From positions 10,607,262 to 10,671,261 of the forward strand of contig CM075783.1 in assembly GCA_037974665.1 (NCBI GenBank): a DNA stretch of 64,000 bases, in the 5' to 3' direction. Each line of letters opens with the position of its first letter. Position 1 is the stretch's first letter. Source of the DNA: Ehretia macrophylla. Its lineage: Eukaryota; Streptophyta; Magnoliopsida; Boraginales; Ehretiaceae. The notes under the pieces were generated by a model. The model saw nothing but the letters and a program-made list of their open reading frames with translations. It was not told the DNA's origin and did not search any database. Position numbers and translations under genes: made by a program. Shown in pieces: positions 22,055-35,185 of this stretch.

Positions 22055-24336
22055 TGTAATACTCGAGCCCGAAATGTGGAATTTTCTTGTTTATTATTTT
22101 GAAAATTATATTTTCTTAAATTCTTTGAAATCAAATTGTTACTTCTTTATTGTCGCAAGGTGCATTGCATTTCGAGAGCGATAGTTAGAGGGTGTCTTCT
22201 AGTCCTCAGCAAATAGTGAAAACTAGTATTTTAGTGTTTTAAATTTTAAATTTTATTTGTTGTTAGCTAGAATTAATTTGGTGATGTTTGTTTTAGCTTT
22301 TAAATGCATGAAAATAGGCTAAATTGACCAAATTAAGTTAGGTTGACCAAGTGCCTTGACCTTTGACCAAGCTAGTCATCTTTTAATAGTTATAACTTAG
22401 CAAAATAAAAAAAAAACAAGCACAAAAAAACAGAACCTGCTAGCCGAAGCTTTGAAGAGAAAAAAAAACATTTTCAATCTTCAAACTTCAAATTTTCGCG
22501 TGAGCTTGCACGGGGTTGGTTCCGAGGCATCCAGCGTGGTTTTCCTAGCGACTAGGAGTGTCTAAGGTGAGGGAAGCATGTTATTTGCGCATTTAAATGT
22601 CATGTATGTCAACTTTGTGATTTTTGGGTTTTATCCGTAGGTTGTTGTTTTAATCGTTTTGATGCTTCAAGAATGTTCCTTGACAATTGTAGAACATGTA
22701 TTTATAGCTTTTTAACATTTTCTGCGGTTGAATGTTGAGATTGCAATTTAAATTGTTAGTTGAATAGTAGATTGTGAATAGTAAACCCTTGAAACGATGA
22801 AGTTGCTCCGTTATGCGTTCTGTTGATGTAGAAAGATGCTAGATGTGCTAGAATGCCTAAATGCATGGTTTGTTTGGATTGTGTAATGGAAAAAATGAGA
22901 AAAATGCCTTGGTGAAAGTCGGGGTCGTTTAGGTCGAGTTTAGCGTTTTCTCATTTTGCGTGATGGCATTGTCTCGGGAGGCCATGGAAGCACTTTTGGT
23001 GCAGTCGTGGTGTTGGTTGGGTGTTTGGTTAGGGTAGCGGTAGTTCAAACGAGCAAAGGGAAAAATCGGGACTTTGCGTGAATTCTAGGGTAAAGTAGGG
23101 TTTCGGGGTCTTTAGACGTGCCTTATGGTGACCTAGGAGGATTGGTGAAGTCGGTTTCCAAAACTCGTGACTCGTTTGAAAGTAGTAGCGTTTGGCAAGT
23201 TGGGGTCGTTTTGTTGTTTTGTTGGTTTTCATAGAATTTGGCTTGTAGAATGCTTGTTAATGCTTATTATGCTTGTTAGAGTTGATTTTGGTTGAAATGT
23301 TTATCAACTGTTGCTATTGCGTGCGAGAGTAACCTACTTTGTTATTCTCCCACGTGAGGCTTTATTGCTCGATTGTTGTATTGTATATTGTATTGCATTC
23401 ATAGAGTCAGGGGCGGAGTGATGGGCCTCTCTGGGTAGCCTCGGGTTGCCAGTGTTGATTGTTCTAGCTCCGTGTCCTATTCCCTTTCTCGCTTGGGTTG
23501 CCTCCCAGGGAGATTTGGGTCGTAGAATTGATGGATATTTCCGGGGTATTCCAAACTGAAGTTATAAGGTGGTTTGGGCCGGCGCGTTGTCATCGAACTC
23601 GTGATTGAAAGTTGCTCGTAGAAAGTGAACCGTATCTTTTGAATGAGTGTTTATAGTTTTAATGCTTGTCTTGGTATAATGTTGGCTTGTTTGTATCTTT
23701 ATATGATAATTGAATGAATTGCTTGACTATTTGCATTGCATTCTCCTCTCACCTCCGTCCTTGAGACCAATTGCCCTCGCTGAGCAATAGTTTTTGCTCA
23801 TTCCTTTCTATACTATATTTTACAGGAGTAGTTGAACCGGATCCTATTGAGGTAATTGAGGAGGAAGATGTGTTTCCTTGATAGCACTTTCTTTGCTTAG
23901 CTGGTGGTTGGTTGCCAGACTTTTGTGTGGGCCATGCTTGACGTGTATAATGCTTGGTTGACGCTTTATTTTGAGACTTGTAGCCTTGTATGTAGTTTTT
24001 ATTTTGAGGCCTCTATGGTCTTATGTTGTATAAGTAGAAAGAATGTAAAGTTGTAAAAATATACTCTTATGACTAGTAAAGAATTGCATAATAATGGTTT
24101 AACTGTCTAGTGGCATAAGTACTTGGGTAGTATGCATGACATTTTGGATTGCAAAGTTGGTTAATAAGAAGATGTATGTTTTTAAAAGAAAGTTGGCTTG
24201 TTTTAAATGTTTATTATGGCTTTCGCAAGTATTATTTTGAATGTAGGGTTTTCGGAACGTCCATGGTACAGAGGAGACTCCGTCCGTGTGTTGGGTCCGG
24301 GCTTTGCCTTTTGCGGGGTCGGGTTGGGGTGTGACA
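22055..24336 (+). repeat. Tekay 5' LTR
   Basis: Starts TGTAATACTCGAGCCCG, ends GGGTGTGACA, and is collinear with 29270-31549. A small reading frame of 60-85 residues near its end is present in both copies but shows no gene features. Confidence 0.93.
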
Positions 24337-24642
24337 TCTTTAGGTGAGAGCATGATAGTCTTGCATGAGCCGGGATATGTTTCTCAGTCTGTGGGGTAAA
24401 GGTCTAAAATGCTAAAGTATTATTGTGTGATTGTTAAGTGAAAAGAAAATGTTATAGCATGACTATGTGAATTTGGAGTGTTTATGTGTTTAAGTTAATT
24501 AGTTGGCATATCAATCTTGTGTTATGTCAAATGTGTAATTGGGTATTTGATTGTTTTTGACTTGAGTGTTACCTAATCTTATGTGCTATATTTCTGTCTA
24601 TAAACTGCTTTTATATACTGCCAGCTGTTGTGAGTTGTTACT

Positions 24643-27600
24643 ATGCCGCCAGGTCATAGTACTCAAGGTCAAGGGGCAGATGAAGAGGCAGCAGAACAGG
24701 GTCAGCAACCTTTGCCTGAACAGTTTATGGCTACTTTGACCACTGCAGTTGACCGGATTACACAGGTACTGTATGAGCAGAGGCAGGACAGGAATAATCC
24801 CTAGAGAAATCAAGCTAATCCTGGTGGACAGGGGCACAGGGCTGAGAATAACCAGTTAGAGAAATTCCTGAGGCACGAGCTGGGTAAGTTATTTGGAGAG
24901 CCGAATGATGAGGCAGCCGAGAAATGGATTAACCGTGTTGAGAAAATTTTCGCTGCTTTGAGGTACACTGATGAGGCAAGAATGGATTGTGTGGCATTTC
25001 TGTTTGAGGGTGATGCAGAACAGTGGTGGAACACTGTCAGGATGAGGTGGGATTGTGAGGATGTTCCGCATTTATAGGATGATTTCGTGAGTGAGTTTCG
25101 GGACAAGTATATTCCCGAAATGGCTAGGGAAAGGCGGGAAGACGAGTTTGTGGCCCTGAAGCAGGGAAACATGACTGTTGCACAGTATGAGGCTAGGTTT
25201 GTTAGCCTGTCGAGGTATATGCTTGAGCTGGTACGGCCAGCTAGGAGGATGATTTATAGGTTTGTTCGTGGGATGAGAATGGATATACAGCTACATTTGA
25301 CTGGGCAGACTTATACTACTTTTCCCGAGGCATTCCAAGCAGCCTCGAAGTTTGAGAAACGGAAGGCAGAGATGATAGCTGAGAGTAGCCAGCCGAGTAA
25401 GAAACAGTATTTAGGCCAGAGCAGCCAGAGTCAGCCGAGGCAGTATCAGACTCTTGTTCAGGCTCCTCAGTAACGTCTGTATCAGCCTTAGTATCAGATT
25501 CAGGGGAGGCCAGCTGTGACTAAACCCTAGCAGGGAGGTATAGTTCTTACTACTTCCAGAGCCCCCGCACCTACGGGAAACACTGTTGTAAGACAAAATC
25601 AGCAGTGTAACTTTTGTAATCAATCGGGGCATATTGAGGCTAATTGTTGGAGAAAGAGTGGTAAATGCACTGGTTGTGGGAGTGATGACCATAGGGTGAA
25701 AGATTGCCCTAAGTATAAGAATGTTCAGGCCCGTATTGGAGGCCAGGGTGTGCAGAATAGGGCTGCAGGTACAGGTCCAGCACAGAGGGTACAGGCTAGG
25801 GTCTTTGCGCTAGATGCGGAAGAGCTGCCCGATACTACTGCAATAGTGGAAGGTACCTTTCTTCTCAATACTCAGCCAGTTAAAGTTTTGATTGATCCCG
25901 GAGCTACACATTCGTTTATAACTCCTGCATGTGCACGATCTGTGAATGTTTGCATTGATAAACTGCTGCATGAAGTTGAAGTTAGTACGCCTTTTGGTGC
26001 AAAATTTGTTACTGAGTCTATTTGCAAATCTTGTGATATATGCATTGAGAACCGTAATTTTCCTGCTGATTTAATTATACTGCCATTTCGTGACTTTGAA
26101 ATCATTTTGGGAATGGACTGGTTGGGGAAGTACTATGCTCAGTTGGATTGTAGAACAAATATTGTTTATCTTCAGGTTCCTGACCTACCGGTACTGGCGA
26201 TTGTTGGGAACTGCAGGGCTGCCCGAATTCCTCTTCTATCATCAATTAAGACTTCTAAGTTGTTGAATAAGGGTTGTGAAGCTTACCTAGCTTATATGAT
26301 CAATCAACCTACTGATAAGTTGAATTTGAATGAGGTTCCGATTGTTAAAGACTTCCCTGGTGTATTTCCCGAGGAATTACCGGGTTTACCACCGGATAGG
26401 GAGATTGAGTTCGTGATTGATCTTGTGCCAGGCACTGCGCCAATTTCTAGAAGTCCTTATAGAATGACATCGGCTAAACTTCAGGAATTAAAAATTCAGC
26501 TTCAGAACTTGCTTGAGAAAGGGTTTATACAACCTAGTTCTTCACCGTGGGGTGCGCCTGTGTTGTTTGTGAGAAAGAAAGACGGCACGCTACGGTTATG
26601 TATTGATTACAGGGGACTTAATCAAGTCACGATTAAGAACAAATACCCCTTGCCGTTGATTGAAGAATTGTTTGACCAGTTGCAGGGTGCGAGTGTTTAC
26701 TCCAAATTTGACTTGAGGCAGGGTTACTATCAACTTAGAATTCGGAGTGACGATATACCTAAGACGACATTCAGGACTAGATATGGCCACTATGAATTTG
26801 TTGTGTTACCGTTTGGATTGACGAATGCACCAGCCGCATTCATGGACTTAATGCAGAGGGTTTTTCAACCGTATCTTGATCAATTTGTCGTAATCTTTAT
26901 TGATGACATTTTAGTGTACTCTAAGAATGAGGCTGAGCATGAACAACATTTGAAGATTGTGCTACAGACCTTGCAAGAAAACAAGCTTTTTGCTAAATTC
27001 AGCAAGTGTGAATTCTGGTTGAATCAAATATCATTTCTAGGCCATATCATTTCAGATCAAGGAATTTCAGTGGACCCAGCTAAGATTGAAGTTGTTTCGT
27101 CATGGAAGAGACTTGAAACGGTGTCAGAAATTCGGAGTTTTCTTGGGTTGGCAGGTTACTACCGGAGGTTTGTTAAAGACTTTTCCAAAATTTCTGGGCC
27201 TTTAAGCCAGTTGACTCGAAAGAAAGTTACTTACAACTGGGATGCTAAATGTGAGTCCAGTTTCCAAGAATTGAAGAAGAGACTAACTACAGCTCCTATA
27301 CTAGCTTTACTTGAGGGTACATAAAACTTTGTTGTTTACAGTGATGCATCTAAAGAAGGTTTGGGCTGTGTTTTAATGCAGAATGGTAAGGTGATTGCCT
27401 ATGCTTCTAGGAAGTTGAAACCTTATGAAGTCAATTACCCTACACATGATCTTGAGTTAGCTGCAGTTGTGTTTGCTTTGAAGAAGTGGCGTCATTACTT
27501 GTGGGGTAGCAGATTTGAAATTTTTACTGACCACAAGAGTCTCAAATATTTATTTTCACAAAAAGATTTGAATATGAGGCAGCGAAGATGGATAGAGCTA

Positions 27601-29250
27601 TTAAGTGGTTACAACTGTTCTATAAACTACGTGCCAGGTAAGACAAATGTTGTTGCTGATGCTTTGAGCCGAAAGGCTACTGTTGCAAGTTTAATTATCA
27701 AGGATTGGGAGACTTTGGAGGAAATTTGTTCATGGAAGCCAAAAGCTACTGAGGTAGGGATTCGATTTGCTAGCTTACAGATTTAGTCAGGGTTGCTAGC
27801 ACAAATCAAGGAGGCTCAGAAGACTGATCCTCACATCTTGAAAATCCAAGAAAAAGCAAAAGGGAGAGAGTCAAAGTTTAAATTTCATGCAGATAGTATC
27901 TTTAGATTCAGGGACAGGGTATGTGTTCCTGGATATCCGACTTTGAAGAATGAGATTCTGTCTGAGGCACATAATTCGAGATATAGGATGCACCCGAGCA
28001 GTACAAAAATGTATAGAGATTTGAAACAACACTTCTGGTGGAACAATATGAAGAGGGAGATTGCTGGGTATGTATCCAGGTCTTTAACTTATCAGAGGGT
28101 TAAGGTTCAGCATCAAAGGCCAGCCGGGCTTCTGCAACCGTTGTCGATTCCGCAATGGAAATGGGTGCATATAATAATGGACCTTGTGACTGATCTTCCT
28201 AGATCTCCGAGAAGATGTGATTCTGTTTGGGTTGTTGTGGACCGCTTGACTAAAGTTACACATTTTATTCCCGTGAACAAACAGGATAGCCTTGATAACT
28301 AGCTGAGCTCTATGTTACTAATATTGTGAGACTTCATGGTGTACCATAGAGTATAGTGTCAGATAGAGATCCCAGATTCAGATCTCATTTTTGGCAGAAG
28401 TTGCAAAAGGCCATGGGAACTAAATTGAGCTTCAGTATTGCATACCATCCACAAACTGATGGCCAGTTTGAGAGAACTATCAAGATCTTGGAAGACATGC
28501 TTCGGGCATGTGTGTTAGACTTTGGGAAGAATTGGGAGAAGTTTTTTCCTTTAACGGAGTTCGCCTACATTAATAGTTATCAATCTACTATAGGTATGGC
28601 TCCCTACGAGGCACTGTACGGTTGTAAATGCAGATCCCCATTGTATTGGGAAGAGGTTGGAGAAATGAGAACAGTTGATCCGACTGTGTTACCTGAGATG
28701 ATTAAGATGGTGGATAATGTTCACCTTATTCGCCAGCGTATGCTTACAGCTCAGAGTCGTCAGAAGAGTTATGCGGATAAGCACCGTCGGGATCTTGAGT
28801 TTGATTTGGGAGATTGGGTGTTTCTTAAGATTTCTCCTCGAAAGGGATTGATTCGGCACGGTAAGAGCGGGAAACTTAGTCCCAGGTATGTGGGTCCGTA
28901 TGAGATCACCGAAAAAGTGGGTCCTTTGGCTTACCGGTTAGCTTTACTTCCGAGCTTGTCGAGACTGCACGATGTTTTCCACTTGTCAATGTTAAAGAAG
29001 TATCATCCAGATCCTTCACATGTACTTGAACCAGAGCCTTTGCAGATTGAGGAAAAGTTGGCTTATGAGGAGAAACCGATTCGAATTGTGGATCGAAAAG
29101 TTCAGGAACTTCACAGAAAGAGTATTCCGTTAGTAAAGGTTCTGTGGAATCATCATGGGTTTGAGGAAGCCACTTGGGAAAGAGAGGACTAGGTTCGGAG
29201 TCAGTATCCGGAGTTGTTTGTCGACCAGGTAAGAATTGCGTAGACGCAAT
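24643..29250 (+). pseudogene. Tekay gag-pol region
   Basis: An ATG at 24643 starts MPPGHSTQGQG. Parts are: Gag with a retrotransposon-gag segment (about 24.85-25.4 kb); a CCHC knuckle region (about 25.6-25.7 kb); the aspartic protease segment (about 25.85-26.15 kb, [11 protein letters not shown]); RT (about 26.4-27.1 kb, [14 protein letters not shown] and [12 protein letters not shown]); RNase H (about 27.3-27.7 kb, [12 protein letters not shown]); integrase (about 27.9-28.7 kb, AYHPQTDGQ); and a chromodomain-like C-terminus (about 29.0-29.2 kb, [15 protein letters not shown]). About three quarters of residues match the intact relative at 58330-63168. It is a fossil with several interruptions. 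Confidence 0.9.
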
Positions 29251-29269
29251 TGTTTTAAAGGGGAGAGGG

Positions 29270-31549
29270 TGTAATACCCGAGCCCGGAATGTAGAATTTT
29301 CTTGTTTATCTTTCTAGAAATTATATTTTCTTAAATTCTTTAAAATCAAATTGTTATTTCTTTATTGTCGCAAGGTACATTGCATTTCGAGAGCGATAAT
29401 TAGAGGGTGTTTTCTAGTCCTCAGCAAATAGTGAAAACTAGTATTTTAGTGTTTTAAATTTTAAATTTTATTTGTTGTTAGCTAGAATTAATTTGGTGAT
29501 GTTTGTTTTAGCTTTTAAATGCATGAAAATAGGCTAAATTGACCAAATTAAGTTAGGTTGACCAAGTGCCTTGACCTTTGACCAAGCTTGTCATCTTATT
29601 TAAGTTATAACATAGCAAAATAAAAAAATAAAAAACAAGCACAAAAACAGAACCTGCTGGCCGAAACATAGAGGGAAAAAAAAAATGTCAATCTTCAATC
29701 TTCAAATGTTCGCGTGAGCTCGTGCAGGGTTGGTTCCGAGGCATCCAGCGTGGTTTTCCTAGCGACTAGGAGTGTCTAAGGTGAGGGAAGCACGTTATTT
29801 GCGCATTTAAATGTCATGTATGTCAACTTTGTGATTTTTGGGTTTTATCCGTAGGTTGTTGTTTTAATCGTTTTGATGCTTCAAGAATGTTCCTTGACAA
29901 TTGTAGAACATGTATTTATAGCTTTTTAACATTTTCTGCAGTTGAATGTTGAGATTGCAATTTAAATTGTTAGTTGAATAGTAGATTGTGAATAGTAAAC
30001 TCTTGAAACGATGAAGTTGCTCGGTTATGCATTCTGTTGATGTAGAAAGATGCTAGTGTGCTAGAATGCCTAAATGCATGGTTTGTTTGGATTGTGTAAT
30101 GGAAAAAATGAGAAAAATGCCTTGGTGAAAGTCGGGGTCGTTTAGGTCGAGTTTAGCATTTTCTCGTTTTGCGTGATGGCACTGTCTCGGGAGACTATGG
30201 AAGCACTTTTGGTGCGATCGTGGTATTGGTTGGGTGTTTGGTTAGGGTAGCGGTAGTTCAAACGAGCAAAGGGGAAAATCGGGGCTTTGCGTGAATTCGA
30301 GGGTAAAGTAAGGTTTCGGGGTCTTTAGACGTGCCTTATGGTGACCTAGGAGGGCTGGTGAAGTCAGTTTCCAAAACTCGTGGCTCGTTTGAAAGTAGTA
30401 GCGTTTGGTAAGTTGGGGTCGTTTTGTTGTTTTGTTGGTTTTCATAGAATTTGGCTTGTAGAATGCTTGTTAATGCTTGTTATAGTTGATTTTGGTTGAA
30501 ATGTTTATCAATTGTTGCTATTGCGTGCGAGAGTAACCTACTTTGTTATTCTCCCACGTGAGGCTTTATTGCTCGAATGTTGCATTGTCTATTGTATTGC
30601 ATTCATAGAGTCAGGGGCGAAGTGATGGGCCTCTCTGGGTAGTCTCGGGTTGCCAGTGTTGGTTGTTCTAGCTCCGTGTCCTATTCCCTTTCTCGCTTGG
30701 GTTGTCTCCCAGGGAGATTTAGGTTGTAGAATTGATGGATACTTCCGGGGTATTCCAAACTGAAGTTATAAGGTGGTTTGGGCCGGCGCGTCGTCATAGA
30801 ACTCGTGATTGAAAGTTGCTCGTGGAAAGTGAACCGTATTCTTTGAATGAGTGTTTATAGTTTTAATGCTTGTCTTGTTATAATGTTGGCTTGTTTGTAT
30901 CTTTATATGATAATTGAATGAATTGCTTGACTATTTGCATTGCATTCTCCTCTCACCTCCATCCTTGAGACCAATTGCCCTCGCTGAGGAATAGTTTTTG
31001 CTCATTCATTTCCATACTATATTTTACAGGAGTAGTTGAACCGGATCCTATTGAGGTAATTGAGGAGGATGAGCAAGTGGAGGTGTTTCCTTGATAGCAC
31101 TTTCTTTGCTTAGCTGGTGGTTGGTTGCCAGACTTTTGTGCGGGCCATGCTTGATGTGTATAATGCTTGGTTGACGCTTTATTTTGAGGCTTGTAGCCTT
31201 GTATGTAGTTTCTATTTTGAGGCCTCTATGGTCTTATGTTGTATAAGTTGAAAGAATGTAAAGTTGTAAAAATATACTCTTATGACTAGTAAAGAATTGC
31301 ATACTAATGGTTTAACTGTCTAGTGGCATAAGTACTTGGGTAGTATGCATGACATTTTGGATTGCAAAGTTGGTTAATAAGAAGATGTATGTTTTTAAAA
31401 GAAAGTTGGCTTGTTTTAAATGTTTATTATGGCTTTCGCAAGTATTATGTTGAATGTAGGGTTTTCGGAACGTCCATGGTACAGAGAAGACTCCGTCCGT
31501 GTGTCGAGTCCGGGCTTGGCCTTTTGCGGGGTCAGGTCGGGGCGTGACA
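29270..31549 (+). repeat. Tekay 3' LTR
   Basis: Starts TGTAATACCCGAGCCCG after the purine tract, ends GGGGCGTGACA, and is followed by the GTAAA duplication. Confidence 0.93.
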
Positions 31550-33080
31550 GTAAACATTTTGAAAGTGACTTTGTACAGTTTGCTTAATCATCTCAAGTTC
31601 CTCAGTCAATTCTCCATCTTGGTTTCCAGCCTCAAAAACTTATTTTTGGATCTTCGTTGAATTGTAGTGGCAGGGAAGAACGAGCTATTTTTGTCACCTC
31701 ACCTCAGCTACTATAGTCTAGACTTGTTAAGATAACTGAGATTTCATTTTAGAACCAATTAGTGTCAAGTGTAGTAACCCAGGATCTTATAAGATGTTCT
31801 AAAAATTTATGATTTTTCTACGTGGGACAAGTGCATATTATAACACTTTCCATCAAGTGTGACTTGATTAAAAGGGGTCATACATGGAAGATTAAATTAT
31901 ACACGTGGAAAAGGCTGCACGTGGAAGAGATTGAATACACGTGGAAAGGCCAACACATGAAATATTGAAGATGCGTGGGACACACACAGTAGATGAATAA
32001 GATTAGACCATAGGCCAGCTCTAATACTATGTTAAGATAATTCAGGTTCCATCCTAAAACCAATTGGTGCCAAATGGTGTAACCCAGGATCTTATAAGGT
32101 GGTCTAAGAATTTATGATTTTTCTATGTGGGGCAAGTGCATATTCTAACAAGACCTGAGTGGCCAATATTTTTTTCATTGTTTTAGAGGTCCTTTCTGTT
32201 GTTCTTTGCATGCGTCCTACTGTAGGATTTGAGATTTATTGTGCAAAGTTTGATCTTCTTACTGAATCTGAAGATTGAGGATGCTGACTACTAGGCCTTT
32301 TATCATTTCTTGACCACTTTGTCACATTCTTTGTCATCAAGCCAGAATGCCTCCACCTTTAATTGTTTATCAGTTTTAGCATAGGTTTTCTAAGTGGGCA
32401 ACACTAAAGGAGCATGATTAGAGCCAATGTAAGGTTGGATTCCAACCCAATCATCTGGATAGAGAATTCTCCATTCATGATTACATATTGCTCTGTCAAG
32501 TTTTTATTGAATACCAGTTGATCCTACTCTGTTGTTCTTCCAAGAAAAGTCATATTCTTTGGAGGAAACTTCTATCATTCTACAACAATCAAAGAAGTTT
32601 TTGAATTAAAAGATATGACTACTAGCTTTAGTTTTACCTCTTTTTTCCTTATGTGAAGAAATGTCATTTAAGTCCCCCATGATCAAGGGGAGCCATTCTC
32701 AAGATTTTTGAATCTTATTCCAAAGGGCTCATCTGCAATTAACAACTGGATCCCTATCAATAGTGTTAGGTTTCATTTTTTTTGGCTTGAGTAGTAACTT
32801 CAGCATGAATAAAATGTTGCTCTTGTTTGTGAATCACAAGATTCATCTCATGATTCTAGCGAAGTACAAGTCCACTAGAAATACCAAAGCGGGGAAGTAT
32901 AGCATAGTTTTTAAAGTTGAATCATCTAAAGATTCTAGCAACATTTTTTATTTTTTTTTTGTTTTATTTCCATAAGGCCAATTATTTGAGGATAGAATTG
33001 AGAGACTAAGTCTCTCAAGTTTTGAACTTTCAAGGATGGCCCAAGTCCTCGTAATTCCAGCTCAAGATTTTCATGATGAC
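31550..33080 (-). pseudogene. LINE ORF2, endonuclease part
   Basis: On the minus strand the frame begins MKILSWNYEDLGHP (near 33075), the usual MKxLSWNCRGLGNP start of plant L1 ORF2. It continues through FGISSGLVL, LIMGDLNDISSHKEKRG (family: GDFNEI), KNFFDCCRMIEV, LDRAICNHEWRILYP and SNHAPLVL (family: SDHxPL). These are the landmarks of the apurinic-type endonuclease that nicks target DNA. Several stops interrupt it and some catalytic-region residues differ from the family (SNH for SDH). A TRIM element lies inside it at 31725-32150, and the Tekay element ends it at 31549. The coding sense resumes on the far side at 22054. Confidence 0.8.
31725..32150 (-). mobile_element. TRIM (miniature LTR element)
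   Basis: Two 121 bp direct repeats, 31725-31845 and 32030-32150, both run TGTTAAGATAA … TAACA on the plus strand and enclose about 184 bp without coding capacity. Read on the minus strand, the repeat that ends at 32030 is followed by TAGTATTAGAGC, close to the initiator tRNA-Met primer site TGGTATCAGAGC, which sets the orientation. The flanks AGACT and AGACC look like a slightly aged 5 bp target duplication. The repeats differ at around one position in eight, so it is old. It sits inside the LINE endonuclease region and depends on other elements to move. Confidence 0.8.
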
Positions 33081-33119
33081 TTTGGGGACTATTTAAGGAC
33101 AGCGCCCCGAACCATAGTA

Positions 33120-35185
33120 GAATGTCGAGTGTTGGCCAAATGGTTTGCTTGCTAAATGTTTCTCACCTTTTTGTATCCTTTGGATCAGTCATTGAAGAAA
33201 TATGAATATTCTCCATAATAGGCACATCAACCACAGAGAGATTGTTAATAACTATATCCTCATATTTTCCCTCAACAACTAGCTGTTGATACGGAGACGA
33301 TGTCCCCTTGCCTTTAAGACTTTTCCTTCCTTAAGCTTGTTGATCATGAGCTAGTTTCCTCTTGAGCGGTTCATAAATGATTTAGATAGTGCTAGGTTTA
33401 AACTGTAGATGTGATATTGGTGTAAGATGTGAGTAGGTAAAGGTAGGAATTGTCTAGTTTTGGCTATTGATAATTAAATATTGGTTATTGAGTTTTTGTG
33501 AGTCAATTGCTAAAGATAGGCTAAATGGTGGAATTACTATTTCTTGTATAGCTTTTATCTTGGATGTGTAATGTAGGTTTAACAAGCCTACGCAAGGTTG
33601 GTAGGTTTGGTATTTTGGTAGGTATCAATGGGTTAAGTATGTGTTTGGTTATTAGGGGTGTCAATGTGGACTTGGAGGGTAAGGAAGGCCAATTGTATGG
33701 TGACATAGGCTTATGTGTTAAGTTGGGCTATTGGCCTAGTTGACACATTTTTGGAGACCATATTGATTGTGGGGTATCCAAACTCTTATTTGGAATTAAT
33801 GTACAGGTTATTAGGGGGGTCTCTAATTTGGTTCAAGGAATATTCATCAACATGGGCTGAATGTTTATTGGTTAAATGACATTTGAAAGGTTTGGGAAGA
33901 GTGTCAAGAGAAGAAAAATACTTGTCATATCGCTCAGCGTTAGTAACATGAGATGATGTGCCAGGTACTGGGACCAAGGAGCAAAAAGTAGCCTTTCAGA
34001 TTGGGACAGACTACTTCTTGTGATCATTCTCATGATCCACTGGGCAAGGACTAGAATTGGAGGGGCCCATGTACTGCTCATGTAAAGGTGTATGAGCTTA
34101 TCTGGGAGTAGATTTGCTCATTGCCCTTATTAGTAGCCGGGATGAAACCTTAGGGAATTCATGACAATATTTATTATCATGTCCTAGGTTTCCACAATAG
34201 AAACAAAATTCCCCAAGCTTCTCATACTTGAAACGTATCTAGACATCAAGCTTACCTTTTCTAGTCCTAGGAGAACCTGGGCTAAGAGGTTGGTGAATGT
34301 TCCAATTGACCTAGAACCTGCGGCAGTTATGTAAACCAAGGCTCCATTTGTTTGCCGTAAAATATTTTGCTAGAAAATGTTTTACACATTTTTCGATGTT
34401 TGGTAGTATGTAAAGTTTGGTCAAACGTAAAATATTTTTCAGTCAACAATTACGGCTGCTTTTGTTTAATTTTACGGTGTTTGGTAACACCGAAAAATTA
34501 ATCAACTGTAAAATATTTTACAGTCAACAATTGCGGCTAGTACAAAATTTTATAAAATATAAACTCATCCTTTAGAAGAAGAAAAAATTTTACGAAACTC
34601 ACTGTATATCAAAACACTAGAAAATATTTTTCAGTATTCTAATTTTCAAGAAAATATTTTTTCCTAACAAGTTTTTTTACGGCAAACAAACAGAGCCTTA
34701 AGTCCTCATCTACAAGATCAATATCTTCTAGATCCCCTAGATGGCAATTGAGGGTGAGGGCATTTTCTTTGGTAATGTAATTAAGAGATAAGTATGTACC
34801 TGGATCCAGAAGGATGATGTATCCAGTTGCATTTCTTCAACAGTAAGTTCATGTTGCCACTATTAGAGGAGGGAGTGAAAACCATGAATAGTCTATGGCC
34901 AAGGTTACATGCTCTTCTTTCATTTGTGAGGTTGATGACAGTGAGGACAAAGACATTTAATTTAAGTCTAAGTATCTCAACTTCATACCTAAGACCCTAT
35001 GTTTTAACATCTATATTTTTTATGATGATATTGTTGACCTCCTTTTCAGAAAACTAGAGACACCAACAAGAGCAAGTTTTCCAAACTGAGAAATTTTTTG
35101 TATCAGCTGAAAGTTGTAGGAAGATTGGTGTTGATTTTGTGGAGGTGTTATGGAGTAAGTTAGTGATTTCGTCAATGGAATCCAT
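33120..35185 (-). pseudogene. LINE ORF1 remnant (RNA-binding, zinc-knuckle protein)
   Basis: An ATG at 35183-35185 (minus) opens a frame starting MDSIDEITNLL. Downstream, in shifting frames, are the features of plant L1 ORF1: a segment reading WIQVHTYLLITLPKENAL then HLGDLEDIDLV (about 34.8-34.7 kb), a GTFTNLL/HQPLSPG-like linker, and a knuckle reading YEKLGEFCFYCGNLGHDNKYC (about 34.23-34.16 kb, CX2CX4HX4C). The protein would coat LINE RNA. The gene is split by a MITE at 34.34-34.70 kb and carries several stops and frameshifts. The 100-residue phenylalanine-rich frame around 35.06-35.36 kb is this start read together with the pyrimidine-rich leader, not a membrane protein. Confidence 0.7.
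34338..34699. mobile_element. MITE with about 23 bp inverted ends, hAT-like by sequence
   Basis: The ends AAGGCTCCATTTGTTTGCCG and the reverse complement of CGGCAAACAAACAGAGCCTT form near-perfect inverted repeats. The interior (AAAATATTTTACAG, GTTTGGTAACACCG) is AT-rich and palindromic, with no coding. I do not see a clean target duplication, so the superfamily is a guess from end sequence. It interrupts LINE ORF1. Confidence 0.75.

Larger units (their letters stand above)
22055..31549 (+). mobile_element. Ty3 chromovirus (Tekay/Del-like), broken
   Basis: LTRs lie at 22055-24336 and 29270-31549 (2282 and 2280 bp), with perfect target duplication GTAAA at 22050-22054 and 31550-31554. A purine tract AAAGGGGAGAGGG sits directly before the 3' LTR. 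Gag, protease, RT, RNase H, integrase and a C-terminal chromodomain-like end follow Ty3 order. In a 350 bp LTR sample I count about 9 substitutions (2-3 percent), implying roughly one million years under a usual plant rate (inference). The primer-binding site after the 5' LTR is poorly preserved. The coding region has somewhere between six and ten breaks. The element lies inside the minus-strand LINE. Confidence 0.93.

Noticed and set aside
24099-31557. Pairs of similar 60-85-residue frames in both LTRs of the 22055-31549 element
   Set aside because: They recur only because the LTRs are duplicates; no protein likeness was seen.
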